A stretch of 64,000 nucleotides of DNA. Origin: Nymphalis io. Lineage: Eukaryota > Arthropoda > Insecta > Lepidoptera > Nymphalidae. The notes beneath the pieces were generated by a model. The model was not told the DNA's origin. It saw only the letters and a list, made by a program, of their open reading frames with translations, and made no database searches. The stretch is taken from contig NC_065894.1 in assembly GCF_905147045.1 (NCBI RefSeq), forward strand, positions 533,501 to 597,500, given 5' to 3'. Numbering within the stretch: the stretch's first letter is position 1; every line of letters begins with the position of its first letter. The translations under genes were made by a program, and so were the position numbers. Below are positions 1 to 11,262 of the stretch, in pieces.

Positions 1-2595
1 AACTTTAGAACTTTTTAAATTTCTTAGTATATTATTATATATTCTTAGTATACATACGGTATTTAAAAAAAAACGCTTCATTTTTCTTTCTTGTAAATAT
101 TAAACAAGCGATTAAATGAATTAAAAAAAATGCTATTTTTGCAGTAGAAATAAAAACGACACTAGATTGGAATAGGCTAGATTGGAATCGTGACTTGGTT
201 TCTAAAAGCCAATTATCATCCTATCGGAAGTGAATTCGACTTGTGGATGTGGTCACAAGTTTCTTACGTATCCGCTGATCGGTTCAACACTTGAATCTCT
301 AATTATATGAAATCAGAAGCGAATACAGTACACAGATTAAATTGTGTATAAAAATACTTAAGGATATATACATAAGGACGAAACGCATCACATAATACTT
401 GGTGTTTTAGAATTATAAAGGTAATTGTAATATTAGCTTCATTCGGCTTTTTTTTAACACGGTCCCTGAAAGTGTTAACAAGAGAGAAGGTCTCAGTGGT
501 GGGACCTTTCTGGTCTTTATCTGGAACAGCTCATTTGACTATCAGATTGACGAAACCAAAATCATGCAATTTCACATAACATTTAATTTTCAATTTCAAA
601 AAAATTCATCAACATCAGATGTTCAAGTGAAATCTGTATTTTATATTAAAAGAGAAATTGAGAGGCATCAGAAAATCTTAAATGAAAATATTAAAAACGA
701 TAACCGAGCGTTCGTTGCGAATGCCTTCTTTGGAAATGGGAAATGAAAAAAATAAGAATCAGCATAATATTATATAAAACACATCAATGAAAATTATAAC
801 TGCAGCAGCAATACTTCAAGTCTATTTATAAAATGTGGGTAAATTTTTTTCATAAATAAAATAAATGGATCACATAGTTCAGGTCTAGTCAGGACAGGCT
901 CCAATTCTATTACAATAATAAATTTAAATTAAAAAGAAATAGTTTTACAATTTAAAAGAAATATAAGCGAAATACCACTCATCACAAGGTCTAAACCATC
1001 CGCCCGTTTGATTTACGATTAGACGCTCACTAAGAACGGATTTTACGTAAATCCTATCCAAAATACTTCTTTCTTTTTATTTACCCGTACACGTGAAGCA
1101 GCGACAATTAGCTAGTTTAATAATAAAATTATTTCTAATGATATTTATTATATAAATTTATTATTACAAAACAAACGCCATAGAGTATATATGTTAGTTT
1201 ACGCATCGTACTTATGGGCTGTACATATTTTTTAATAATTTGAACCACCAGGTAGGTAGTTAGTAAGCTCGGAGTCGGACCATTAAAAATTGATTCGTTC
1301 TTCACAGGGTGTAGTTGGTGGCAGTGTGCGTTCCCATGCCTCGATCAACATCTACGATTGTATTCTTAGGAATACAGGGCATCGTTCACAATAATTTGCT
1401 AAATATTGTAATTTGTATAGTCCTAAATATTCAACACAACTGTTCGTATGCGCGCACCGTAGAGGTGGACCAAGAATGTTTTACATATGGGTTTTACTTG
1501 GCTGATATCCAAAACGGGACGATTTCGAATGCCGTAAATCAACGTTAAAGTTCATGTCACATTAAAACAACAAACATCTTGTATATATTTACAAATACCC
1601 GACTTCGCAAGGGTAGAATAAGGACATAGAAGAAGTAACCTGGTGTTATTTGGACCAGAACCCGCCGCGGGCGTACGCAGAAGTAGCCACTTAAGTTTCT
1701 CATCACTCACTTCAACAGAATCCCAGTAAGCGTTCAAAATGCCTCAGTTGTTAAATTTAAAAAAAAGTTAAGGAACGCTTGTGTGAAAAAAGTTATTATA
1801 CAATTAATGAATTTATTCTAATATTCATTTTACATAATATAATTTATATAGATAATTTATACTATTTTTATATTTATATAATAAAGTATTGGTAGCACAT
1901 TCTTGGTTCCTCAGTTTAGATTTAAGTTATATCTGTTTTGGTTACAATCTATAATTTAAAGTACATAATAAATTATAATAAACATTAAATTTGAATAAGG
2001 TGATCGCCTCTCAGTATTTAAGGAAAATAAGTTTTTTTAAAAACTAATAAACCTATGCTTTCATTTGACGACAATTTCGAACAAAATACGATATTTTTTA
2101 CAAGATTGTTTTGTCACCAGTTGGCCATTGAGCTCAGCTCAACTGGTTAAGTATAATAAGTAAAAACATATATGTCGGAACATCAGAAGGGCCTGTAAAA
2201 TGATCTTGATTGTTATCCTCCATGGTGGGCGTGATAATGGCGGAATATCCGAAAGAAAGACATGTTTCAATTTTCACTACACTGTTATTTAATTTCACAG
2301 TACAATTACACAAAATATACGGTTAAGTTGATTAACTTGGATTGAGAGCCAATAGGTTAGAAAGTGTCTGCCTCGTGTGACGGTGACAAGTGAATGATCA
2401 GCTGTCCGTACGTTTGACGACACACTACCCTGTTCGGGGTTACCCGCTCTTAAAGTAATCATTCTATTACAAAAACTAACTGTCATAAACAATTTGTTAT
2501 AACAAAAAATCACAATAATTATCAGACCATTAAAAATGAGGAAACTATGATTATTACTTAATCTCCCACTGAAATTATCAACGCGTCGTCATATG
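1..2595. other. AT-rich intergenic stretch, no gene recognised
   Basis: I see no recognisable coding exon, RNA gene or well-preserved repeat. Short open frames (for example near 564-746 and 1315-1548, plus strand) have no recognisable motif and look like chance frames. Confidence 0.5.
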
Positions 2596-2603
2596 TATAA
2601 AAG
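2596..2603 (+). promoter_or_regulatory. Possible TATA box (TATAAAAG)
   Basis: TATAAAAG lies directly upstream of a less AT-rich stretch (about 2640-2760) that could be a 5' leader. No start codon or first coding exon is evident. The only nearby coding-like segment on this strand is 3345-3461. This is a weak call, since an AT-rich genome produces such motifs by chance. Confidence 0.2.
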
Positions 2604-3344
2604 CATGTAAAAGCACGTCGATCTGAAAATATTTTTAGTCATTTTAAGTTCGACCCTATCTCGTCATCGCTTCGCTCCATCGCTGTGATCGTATCTCTTG
2701 TTATCGACCGCGGCGTATCATTATCGACGATCAAGTACGTGGTCACTTTACGAACTATTTGTTTATATGCACCGGCTCACCGCAGACCGATTACCATTGT
2801 ATCCCAGTGTGAATATAAGATTATCCTTTTCTATTATAGAGGAAATGAAGAATAAATGACATTGGTGGTAAGGCAAAACACACTCACCAGTCGTATTTCT
2901 GTCAAACAGCAATACCTTACATTAAATTTTCTCATCCATCATCTAACCATAAACGTATTTAGCTATTTGGAAGGTATTTTTATAGTTTTCTAAGTACTTA
3001 AATCAGTAGTTAATATCTATTGCTATATGTGTGAAATGTAAGAAGGCCATTAATAACCATCTACACTAATAAATGAAGAGATGTTTTTTATAATACCTAA
3101 CTGTAAAAAAAACTGCAAAACCAAAAAAAATTAAAACTTATAACAGAAAAGGGATCGCATTTCGGAGAAAGTATTCGTGTGTAATATTATATAAGTAGCT
3201 CAGCTTCGAAAGTAATAAGGAAATAAAACAAATGATATAAACATTGTTATAAATTCCAAAACAAAAAAAAAACACAACTAAAAAAGAAATCGTAAAAAGT
3301 CTAAAAAAATAATAAAAACTTCAGGGTAAACTTCGCTAAACAAG

Positions 3345-3461
3345 GCTGCACGTGAGGTGCTCAATAGGCTGGTCACGTTGAATGTTGGCGAACATTTGGC
3401 GAAGTTCGTCGAGCACGTGACCGACGAACGTGACCGAATTCCCGGGAGAAAACTAAGGGAG
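3345..3461 (+). CDS. Orphan coding-like exon, unidentified
   Basis: A 39-codon open segment reads AAREVLNRLVTLNVGEHL and onward to GRKLRE, and ends exactly at a strong donor (GAG|GTAAGT). Its balanced amino-acid and codon use contrasts with the AT-rich flanks. An in-frame TAA at 3327-3329 means the exon cannot start at the pyrimidine-poor cttcag acceptor at 3324; the next AG is at 3343-3344. I do not recognise the protein, and I found no partner exons downstream. It could be an exon of an unseen gene, a pseudo-exon or a transposon fragment. Confidence 0.3.
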
Positions 3462-4076
3462 GTAAGTTCGAACACTTGGTATATTCTGTAGGTGTTTTTA
3501 TGAATATTTATGATATTGAAAGTAGTTTAGATCGATTTAAGCGTAATGCAAGACAAGTTCGTAATGTTTACTAAAAGATATATTTGACAGTATGATTTAA
3601 ACTTTACAACTCCTAAAAAGAACGATTTTTTTCTCGTTTTAGCCCACTTTTCATTGCCTGTAATATATTTTTCTGCGGAACTCTGAACATAAAATTTTCA
3701 AGGGTTGAATGTTAAAGGGCTTCGTGAACCGAAAATAGAATTGGTCTGATAAATTTAGCCAGTTTCCTTTCGCTCGTAGCGCTGAATAAATTAATTGTTA
3801 TTATATACAAAAAAAAAACAAGTTCTTTAAAATTTTCCGATATGAAACCGCCCAAATAAATATGACGTAAATGAAAGACGACTGTTTTATATAGCAGTCA
3901 GCGGTAATCACTGTGCCGTGGACTGTTACTAAGGATCGTTACGAAACCACTATGAGTACCTTAAACTCATGAACGCACGTAGGTAATAATAGGTCTTATA
4001 CTGGACAATATCTTGAATAAAGGTGTATGTATTTGATTTTATTTGCCATTAGATGGCTCTTTAACACATCGACTTC

Positions 4077-4345
4077 TATTTTTTTTTATTATAGCATAAT
4101 AAGCGGGCAGACCGACAAATAGGCTATTTGATTGTAAGTGGTCACCACCACAAGTAGACATTGGCACCATAAGAAATATTAACCACCCCTTACATCGCCA
4201 ATGTGCCACTAACTTTGAAATAACATGTTATGTCCTTGTAATAATACTAAGTATTGCTGTTTGGCGGTAGAATATGTTATGCCTACCTGATGATATGGTT
4301 GTGCCTACCTAGAAGAGCTTGCGCAAAGCACACCTACCAAGTTCT
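4077..4345 (-). repeat. Metulj-like SINE, diverged copy
   Basis: The copy starts at a T-run (poly(A) tail of a minus-strand element) and follows the family order: GTAAGTGGTCACC, the block with TAAGAAATATTAACC, GGCGGTAGAATAT and CTTGCGCAAAGC. Many substitutions and small indels mark it as old. Confidence 0.6.
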
Positions 4346-5144
4346 ATTACGGAATCGATCGCCATGACAAGAATGATTGGTATACATTTGAGCATAGAGA
4401 ATATTTTCACGCAAATCGTATCAAATAATAGTTTACAAATAAAATTTCAATACATGTATGTATAAGGCACTTTTTTATTTATTATATTTGACTCCAGAGA
4501 CGCGTTGTCCGCACCTTTGGTGTATTTTATCTTTAATTTGTTTTAATGCTATTTTAATATGTCTGCATGTTTTTGTTAGATAACATCACAGTCTAATTTT
4601 TAGGATTATCATTTTATGGAAATGTGATATTTTTATTCAATTTAAATGTAAGTTTGCATTAGACGCTGTAGACTTCTTTGAATGGCAAGCATCACTGATT
4701 TTTTATGTGCATTTGTGTATATAGATCACATCGTTTCCGCCGATATAGCAAAACACCGTGAGGAATATGAGATGTTAAACAATAATCTGTTACATGTCTA
4801 TCCACGACTCCCCTTTCGAATAGTAGAGTTCGAGTGATAGAATTTGATCCTAATCTTTGATATTAAATTAATATGTAAATGGAACAATGCTGAAAGCCAA
4901 GGAAAACAAAACGATTCCACACAAATATCTCAGCCTGAAGATATTAATTCAGTCTAGATATTTACTATCCCTGCCAAACAATAAATCAATAACCTCCGCA
5001 TAAATAACATAAAAACCGAAACACTTTGGCTCTTGATCAAATGCATTACTGACTCATTCCACTAAATATATTTGTGTTCCAATTTTAATTATGTCTTGTC
5101 ACTATCTCTTTCTTCTATTATATGAAAGAGAGAAAATACATATA

Positions 5145-5191
5145 ATGGACTATCACACATCACAAATAAATTGTGATGTGTGATAGTCCAT
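5145..5191. repeat. Perfect 20-bp hairpin
   Basis: The arms at 5145-5164 and 5172-5191 are perfect reverse complements around a 7-nt AATAAAT loop. No coding context. It could be a fold-back relic, a MITE end or a small structured transcript. Confidence 0.7.
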
Positions 5192-5555
5192 CAAACGAAC
5201 CGTCAGCAAAAAATATTGTTTACCTCTATTTATTCCTATATCCTGGTATACATATATCTTGGTATCTTATAAGCGCGCTTAAAGCATGTTGTAAATTGAT
5301 ACTGGCAGGTATGAAAAGTGGATGATCCAATGTTATTACAGGCACAAGAAGTTTATAAACACCTGAATTTAGTTAAGCTGGTGGACGGTTAGCAGCAAAA
5401 TGGGAATATGACTAATACCTACTATGATGTCAATATCAATTCGGACAATTATCCAACAGGTGACAGTTTACGACTTGTCCTCTATATTACAATTTATTTC
5501 TTTAGATATTTCATGTAACATGTTAATGTTCTATTGCTGTGCAAAAGCATCTCTT

Positions 5556-5757
5556 CTTGATGAGGTGTAGTTATTCCACCATGATGTTCCAATGCAGATT
5601 GGTGGTTAAACATGTAACAAAAATTCATTCGCTGAACACGAGATTAATTGTAAACAAAAACTAAACCTGTAATAAAACAATGGTACTACCGGTTTTGAAC
5701 ACGCAATCTTCGGTTCGGATTCACACGTGTTCTAGTCACTGGGTCACTTCGATTCAT
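5556..5757 (-). repeat. tRNA-derived SINE, diverged fragment
   Basis: Reading the minus strand, the 5' end has a tRNA-like head (…GTGACCCAGTGACTAGAAC), and the 3' end has the family body motif around 'ccaatgcagattggtggt'. It is strongly diverged and internally rearranged relative to the copies at 38895-39181 and 30000-30298. Confidence 0.4.
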
Positions 5758-5974
5758 CACTACATATTATAAAACAAAGTCGTCGTCCGGCCGCGTCTGT
5801 CTGAACGCCATAAACTCAAAATCGACGATACGCCGATGATTGTTGTAGGTGTCGAATAAATTATTACTACTAGGAACTTTACTGGGTAACGCCGCGAAAA
5901 TCAAAAGTTATATAATGGATTATTATTTTTTAGACCCTCATTTGACCCGTGCGAAGCCGGGACGGGTAGCTAGT
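5758..5974 (+). mobile_element. Non-autonomous Helitron, LEP1-like
   Basis: The element opens with ACATATTATAAAACAAAG, runs through AT-rich filler and ends in a GC-rich hairpin (ACCCGTGCGAAGCCGGGACGGGT) followed by CTAGT. A terminal hairpin followed by CTAG/CTRR is the Helitron 3' signature, and this ending is common in lepidopteran genomes. It has no Rep/helicase coding. The 5' boundary is approximate because the canonical TC start is degraded. Confidence 0.6.
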
Positions 5975-6321
5975 AGAGTTTATTAAACAAAAATAAATGA
6001 ATGGGCAACGTGTAAGTATGATATCAAAAAATAATTAGTCGTCTCGTATGCAATGGACACTCAACCCGAAGGGCTAATGCAGATGACGTTCGCTTCATTG
6101 AGAAATCTGCGTCAGTAGTACGTGTGTCGGGACGTTGCCCTTATACGGTTGCGAGAGAGATGTGAACCGTGCCAATTTTCAGTTGTTTTCCTTTTGTTTA
6201 CTAAACTATTATTGGACTAGCGCCTCAGAATCAAACGCGGGGCTTAGTTGTATTAACAAAACCGCACTCACAATAAGATGTGTTCTTTGAAAATGACAAC
6301 TAACAAATTTATTCTATTTAC

Positions 6322-6545
6322 TTGGTAGGCCCATTCGTTATATATTCTACCGCCGATTGCGGGGCGGAGCAGATTGTGTTGCGGTTTGAAGGGTGATTGT
6401 AAGAGTAAAACTGCAGGCGCAATGGATATAACTTAGTTCGAATTGGAGGTGTAAGGCATGGTTAATGTATCTTACAATGCCAATGTCTATAGGCGGCGGT
6501 GACCACGTACCATCAGATGGCCCACTTGCCAGTCTGTCTAAATAA
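6322..6545 (+). repeat. Metulj-like SINE, diverged
   Basis: Plus-orientation copy with ATTCTACCGC near the 5' side, GGTTTGAAGGGTGA, TCTTACAATGCCAATGTCTA and ACCATCAGATGGCCCA, ending in an A-rich tail. Internal segments are rearranged. Confidence 0.6.
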
Positions 6546-8015
6546 TGCAATAAAGAAAAACTGTAATGGTTTCAATCAAATGTGTCATTTTTGAAGGATA
6601 AACAGTTTCTTGTATTAATGAATAACTTCTTAATCTAATATATCATCGAAGACGGCCTAAAAACCTCATATTGTAACTTGTTGTTTAATGTTACTCCCGA
6701 GAATTAAACTGAGACTGATGATGGGACGGTTTTAGATAAAAATGATTTTAATTGAATATTATATAATCGAATCACGTGTCAACCGCAACACGATGATAGC
6801 TTATGCCCTGGTATACACATGACATTTGAGGCTCCCCATTCCAGTGCCTTGTAGGCCTTGGCATAAATCCGGGGTTGCAGGTGAGTATAGACTAGATTCA
6901 TTCACTTGTAACAGAACAACGAGCTGCTCTAACGTATCACCGTTTCACGAACAGAATTTCGAGCATCACGATTACGGCTTTATCTATTAATTTTGTTTAG
7001 GGGGGTGATAAATGCTGTCTTTTTTTGCATATCAAATCAAATGAGTAAGTAAGTAGTAAACTAAAAAGTATATAAGTATATTGTAAGTTTATAATTATAT
7101 CTTTCAATAATATAATAAAAATAACGATAAAACTATTCATACAATTACATGTCGTTGGCAATAACAGAATAGTAATTTAATTCGTCTAATTAAAACTGGC
7201 GTCAGCAACGTCGGATATCGGTCAGGAATAGCTTGGAGACGCGCCAGCCGCGGGTGCACGGAAACGGATGTGACGTAACACCTGTCAATAGGTAATGCAA
7301 TAGCGACGGACGATTAACATTGAAAGTTAGACATTCTGGTCACGTACTTAATATTTATAGCATCTACATTCACATATGATATGTGATCATTAATATCAAC
7401 TTGCAATTACGCCCAAATTTTACTTATTAACTTATTTATGTTTCATATTAAACTTATCTACACTACACCGTTGTTGTTTGTCAATTTTTTTTGCTCCTTT
7501 GATAGAGAAAATTATTCTCTAGTTTAAGAAGATGAATATAAGGCTTATTTGATTGATACAGGAAAAAATGTGTAAGATATTTGTAATCTTCAAAAAACAC
7601 AGCCCACAGAAAAGTTAGCTACACCTATTATATACCAATAGTTACATTTTATAGATAAGTCACAGTAACCGTAATTTTAGTTTAAAATTGTCTAAAATTT
7701 TAAAATTTTCTGTTGACAATTATTATAAAGCCCATTAAATTTTGCAATTCGAAATACTAGTTTTAAAAACATTACGAGACTTGTTTCCGCCCGCGGCGTC
7801 GCCTGTCCAAGAGGGGGTGAAGGGTTAGGAACCCTATGTTCTTTTCCTGACGTGTATGCAAGGTTTTATAACGATTGGTTGAGTAGTTAAAACGTGAAAG
7901 CGTAACATTTAGGACATTAAAATAAATGCGTGAAAAAAATCGCGAGGCGTTTGTACGACGCATTAGCACAGTACGAGCGAATAGATCGGTTAGCAAATGC
8001 TCGTAACTCATTGTT

Positions 8016-8016
<1 letters not shown>

Positions 8017-8098
<82 letters not shown>
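8017..8098. repeat. (TA)n microsatellite
   Basis: About 80 bp of almost pure TA dinucleotide, with one phase break near 8048. An open frame reading through it is an artefact. Confidence 0.9.
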
Positions 8099-8102
<4 letters not shown>

Positions 8103-8436
8103 GTTAGTAATACAATTTTATTTTATTACATTCCAGTTTCAGCATTACACGAAAACTAACTAAACAATAAGTTACAAAATAAATCAGGAACAAACATCCA
8201 CCAAACAAGCTTGCACGGTCAACACGGTCGTCTAAACTGAACCTGAGTAAACATACAGGATCGGGCGTGGGAAGTAACGGCGCCGTAACGGGACTGTATG
8301 TTGGATATGGTAGTCGACAGCCGTCCACCACAATCTTAACCATAACAACCCGTAATTGGTTGAACAATAAAGGCTATTTTACAATAACATATTACTGTTC
8401 AAAAGGTATCATTTAATTTTCTTAATCTTAACGGAT

Positions 8437-8680
8437 TGCGAGTTCAAATGTCACCACTGAATTTTACTTTGCTTGAATTATATTCATAATTCAAGTCGTG
8501 CTCAGCGGCGATGAAAAACATCGTGACGAGACCTGCCTGTATGTTCATTTATATTCTGTCATGTGTCTGACCACCAACTCGCTTTGGAGCAGTTGGGTAA
8601 AATGAGCTCCACACATTCTCCTCAAAAGGGAAAGGAGGTCTTAGCACAAAGCGGCACATATACTGTTACTGCTACTATTA
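8437..8680 (+). repeat. tRNA-derived SINE, diverged copy
   Basis: It matches the family order: box-B-like 'gcgagttcaaatg', 'ctgaatttt', 'attcataattcaagtcgtgctcagcggcgatgaaaaacatcgtga', then 'tttggagcag', 'ctcctcaaaagggaaaggaggtcttagc'. The best reference in this window is 38895-39181. Confidence 0.6.
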
Positions 8681-8689
8681 TTACTAGGA

Positions 8690-8905
8690 GTAATTTATGA
8701 TGTTTCCGAGTTAGGCACTCTCATAGCCCGACGGGACAACAACCCGGAATCCGGACCGGAGAGATCAGATGTAGAAACAACGGCGTTGTCAACTTACTAT
8801 CTCCGAGCTACTAGTGTGAATTCTTTGAAATAAAAACCGATTTTTTATACTGGCCCGACCTAAGATTCGAACTCAAAATCTTCGAACCTTCCTGCTTCTA
8901 TATAT
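8690..8905 (-). repeat. Interspersed repeat with tRNA-like end
   Basis: The minus strand has a tRNA-like 'GAGTTCGAATCTTAGGTCGGGCC' at the high-coordinate end. The plus-strand segment at 9185-9275 (CCTGAGTTCAAATC … CAATAAAAAGTCATTCAG) and the one at 62944-63060 look related. Family unassigned. Confidence 0.35.
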
Positions 8906-9615
8906 TTTTACAAATAATACTAAAAAAGTATCGGCACAGCTGGCAATAACTACTTACTTTAATTATATATATATAAAATATAAAGTCTCATTATAATTTA
9001 ATTAATTTAAATGATTTAATTTTAATGAGTTGCAGTAATATTATCAATATAATATTTATCAACTAGTTATTTATTTAGCTTATCATTTAACATATTATTT
9101 TTATTGGTTTTTATTTACTGCATAGGAATGTTTTGTTATGTATTACGTCACTGATACCTCACATAATATTTCTGACTGTCTAATTAGTGAAGTGGCCAAC
9201 TTATGAGACCGCAGATCCCAAGATCCTGAGTTCAAATCACGAGAACGATCAATAAAAAGTCATTCAGTTTTTTAGTCGAGATATTTGACATGTTTCATTG
9301 ACCGATCTTTTTTGATAAATACTAAAATGTGTGTACGTCAATTATCGATGTATTAATATGAAAATATGATATATTAAATAATATTTTAGGTAAAAAGTGT
9401 AGTTATAAATCTAAACATTTACAGCACGCAGTAAAAAAATGTATATGGACATGACATAAAGTATCTTAATGAACTGTTCCTATCAATATCAGAAATCCAA
9501 GATTTAAAAATAAAAAAAGCATCTCTATAACAATAATTCTTAATGTTAATTTAAGAACAGATATTTACTTTTCAAATAAAATTATAAATAGGCAAAAATT
9601 TAAAAAAAAACGGGA

Positions 9616-9687
9616 TGCCTCCTGTGAGGATTGAACTCACGACCCCTGGTTTACGAGACCAGTGCTCTACCACTGAGCTAAAGAGGC
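9616..9687 (-). tRNA. tRNA-Thr (anticodon CGU)
   Basis: A 72-nt cloverleaf. The acceptor stem GCCTCTT pairs with AGGAGGC (one G-U pair), the D arm is GCTCAGTGGTAGAGC, the anticodon stem CTGGT/ACCAG encloses CTCGTAA (anticodon CGT, reading ACG, Thr), and the T arm is GTGAG-TTCAATC-CTCAC with discriminator A. No intron and no encoded CCA, as expected of a eukaryotic nuclear tRNA. Boxes A and B provide the internal Pol III promoter. The clean stems and loops indicate a functional gene rather than a SINE head. Confidence 0.95.
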
Positions 9688-10127
9688 GATGAGAGACGTC
9701 GCCAAATAGTCGTTCAGATTAACCAAGGTATTATATTTTATATCAAACTTATAACAATTAACAATTTAATCTCGATTATTAAGTTATTATATATTATCGA
9801 CCAATTATTTTGGTTCCACGAAATATTAAAAACCTTATAAATAACAAACAGTTCTAGAAAATCATTAATATTGTTTTTATAACATTTTACTGTTTAATTT
9901 TGATTATAATTAGTAAATATCCAATACCTTATCTCCCTTGTTGTATTATCTGTAATAAAAACAAAAAAATGGAGTAAATAGATGCATTTTTCTTATAGGA
10001 CCCAAGTACTTATATTTATTTTCATAAAATAGGAAAATGCGACGAATGTAATTTTTGAACATTGGGAAAAAAAACGAAGAGAACGACTTTTATTATATAC
10101 TGAAACCAAAAAAGTAAAATAAAGATA

Positions 10128-10200
10128 TGCCGAAACCCGGGATCGAACCAGGGACCTTTAGATCTTCAGTCTAACGCTCTCCCAACTGAGCTATTTCGGC
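10128..10200 (-). tRNA. tRNA-Phe (anticodon GAA)
   Basis: A 73-nt cloverleaf. The acceptor stem GCCGAAA pairs with TTTCGGC, the D arm is GCTCAGTTGGGAGAGC, the anticodon loop CTGAAGA carries GAA (Phe), and the T arm is CCTGG-TTCGATC-CCGGG with discriminator A. It is intronless with no CCA. It lies about 440 bp from the tRNA-Thr gene on the same strand; each has its own internal promoter. Confidence 0.96.
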
Positions 10201-11262
10201 TGGTGCTTGAAATGTTAAAATAGTGGTATATATGTGAATTGAATTGAAACTATATATCGTTAACTTTTATTATATCTAAATACAAGCTTAACGCGGCATT
10301 TTTGATTCATTTAAAATAAAAAAAAAAACTAACATGTTCTACTTACTTTTTTTTTTAAATTAAACTAACGTAATTCATGAAAATAGAACCAGTGTCCAGG
10401 ATGGCATAACAATTGTTTTAGACTATATACGAAATAAAATAGTGAATGCTCGCTTTTCTGGAATATTTGAATCATATTCAACCAGCTATTATTTTAAAAG
10501 CTATAAATTCTTGCGACTAAACTGTCACAATGATTTATTCAATGCCAACGCCACCTATCAAGCTCTATATGAACTAAAACATCACTCTTAAGATATTATT
10601 ACTTTATGATAGAGGGCGCTTTATTATGTCAAGCTGCAAAAATATAGGCTATATTTATATACATTATTGCTAAAAATATCCTAAAATTTTAAAGCCCCAG
10701 TTACGGAGAATGGAGATACCATATTTTGATCAATATATTTTTGAATATTTTGATTATTGTAGACTTTATTGAATATCACTTTTTAACATATCAAAGTTGT
10801 CCAGCTTTAAGTTTATTATTAAGAGATGCACTGTACTGCAATGCTTTAAGAACATTAAAAGATTGTTTCTAGCAATTTCATCTTATCATAATATAGATAA
10901 TATTATGTATTTTTATCATTTATTTATCATTATCATATGTATTGTTTTCTTGGACAATACAATAATAATAAAGAATAAAAATATATGGTTCATTTTTATT
11001 GATGTAAATGTAAAAAGAGCTAGTAGAAAGTATTTTTTTTATTAAAGGTACTGGGGTATCCCAATATGCCATTTGATGGTAAGTCACCACCACCCATAGA
11101 TATGGTTCCTTTAAGAAATATATAATTTTTTACCATTTCTTACATGGCCATTGACCCACCAACCCGGGGAACCGATATGTTATGTCCCTTGTGCCTATAG
11201 TTACTCTATTGACATCCTTCCATTTTATCACTATATATATATATATATTGTTCTAAGATTGT
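10201..11262. other. Intergenic stretch
   Basis: AT-rich DNA between tRNA-Phe and the 3' end of the next minus-strand gene. Only a diverged SINE (11030-11225) is recognised. An open frame at 10797-11045 on the plus strand is AT-biased and has no motif. Confidence 0.4.
11030..11225 (-). repeat. Metulj-like SINE, truncated and diverged
   Basis: A T-run on the left is followed by 'tttgatggtaagtcaccaccacccatag', 'ttacatggcca', 'ggaaccgatatgttatgtcccttgtgcctatagttac'. The 5' half of the element is missing. It lies just beyond the stop of the gene at 11263-14509 and may contribute to its 3' UTR. Confidence 0.6.

Larger units (their letters stand above)
3462..9615. other. Intergenic stretch with scattered diverged repeats
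   Basis: Apart from the SINE fragments, Helitron, hairpin and (TA)n tract listed separately, I see no gene here. Around 6830-6890 a short segment ends in a good donor (TTGCAG|GTGAGT), but it has no open frame upstream. Confidence 0.4.

Noticed and set aside
7930..8163. Open frame through the (TA)n tract
   Set aside because: The peptide is alternating Ile/Tyr from a microsatellite; not a gene.
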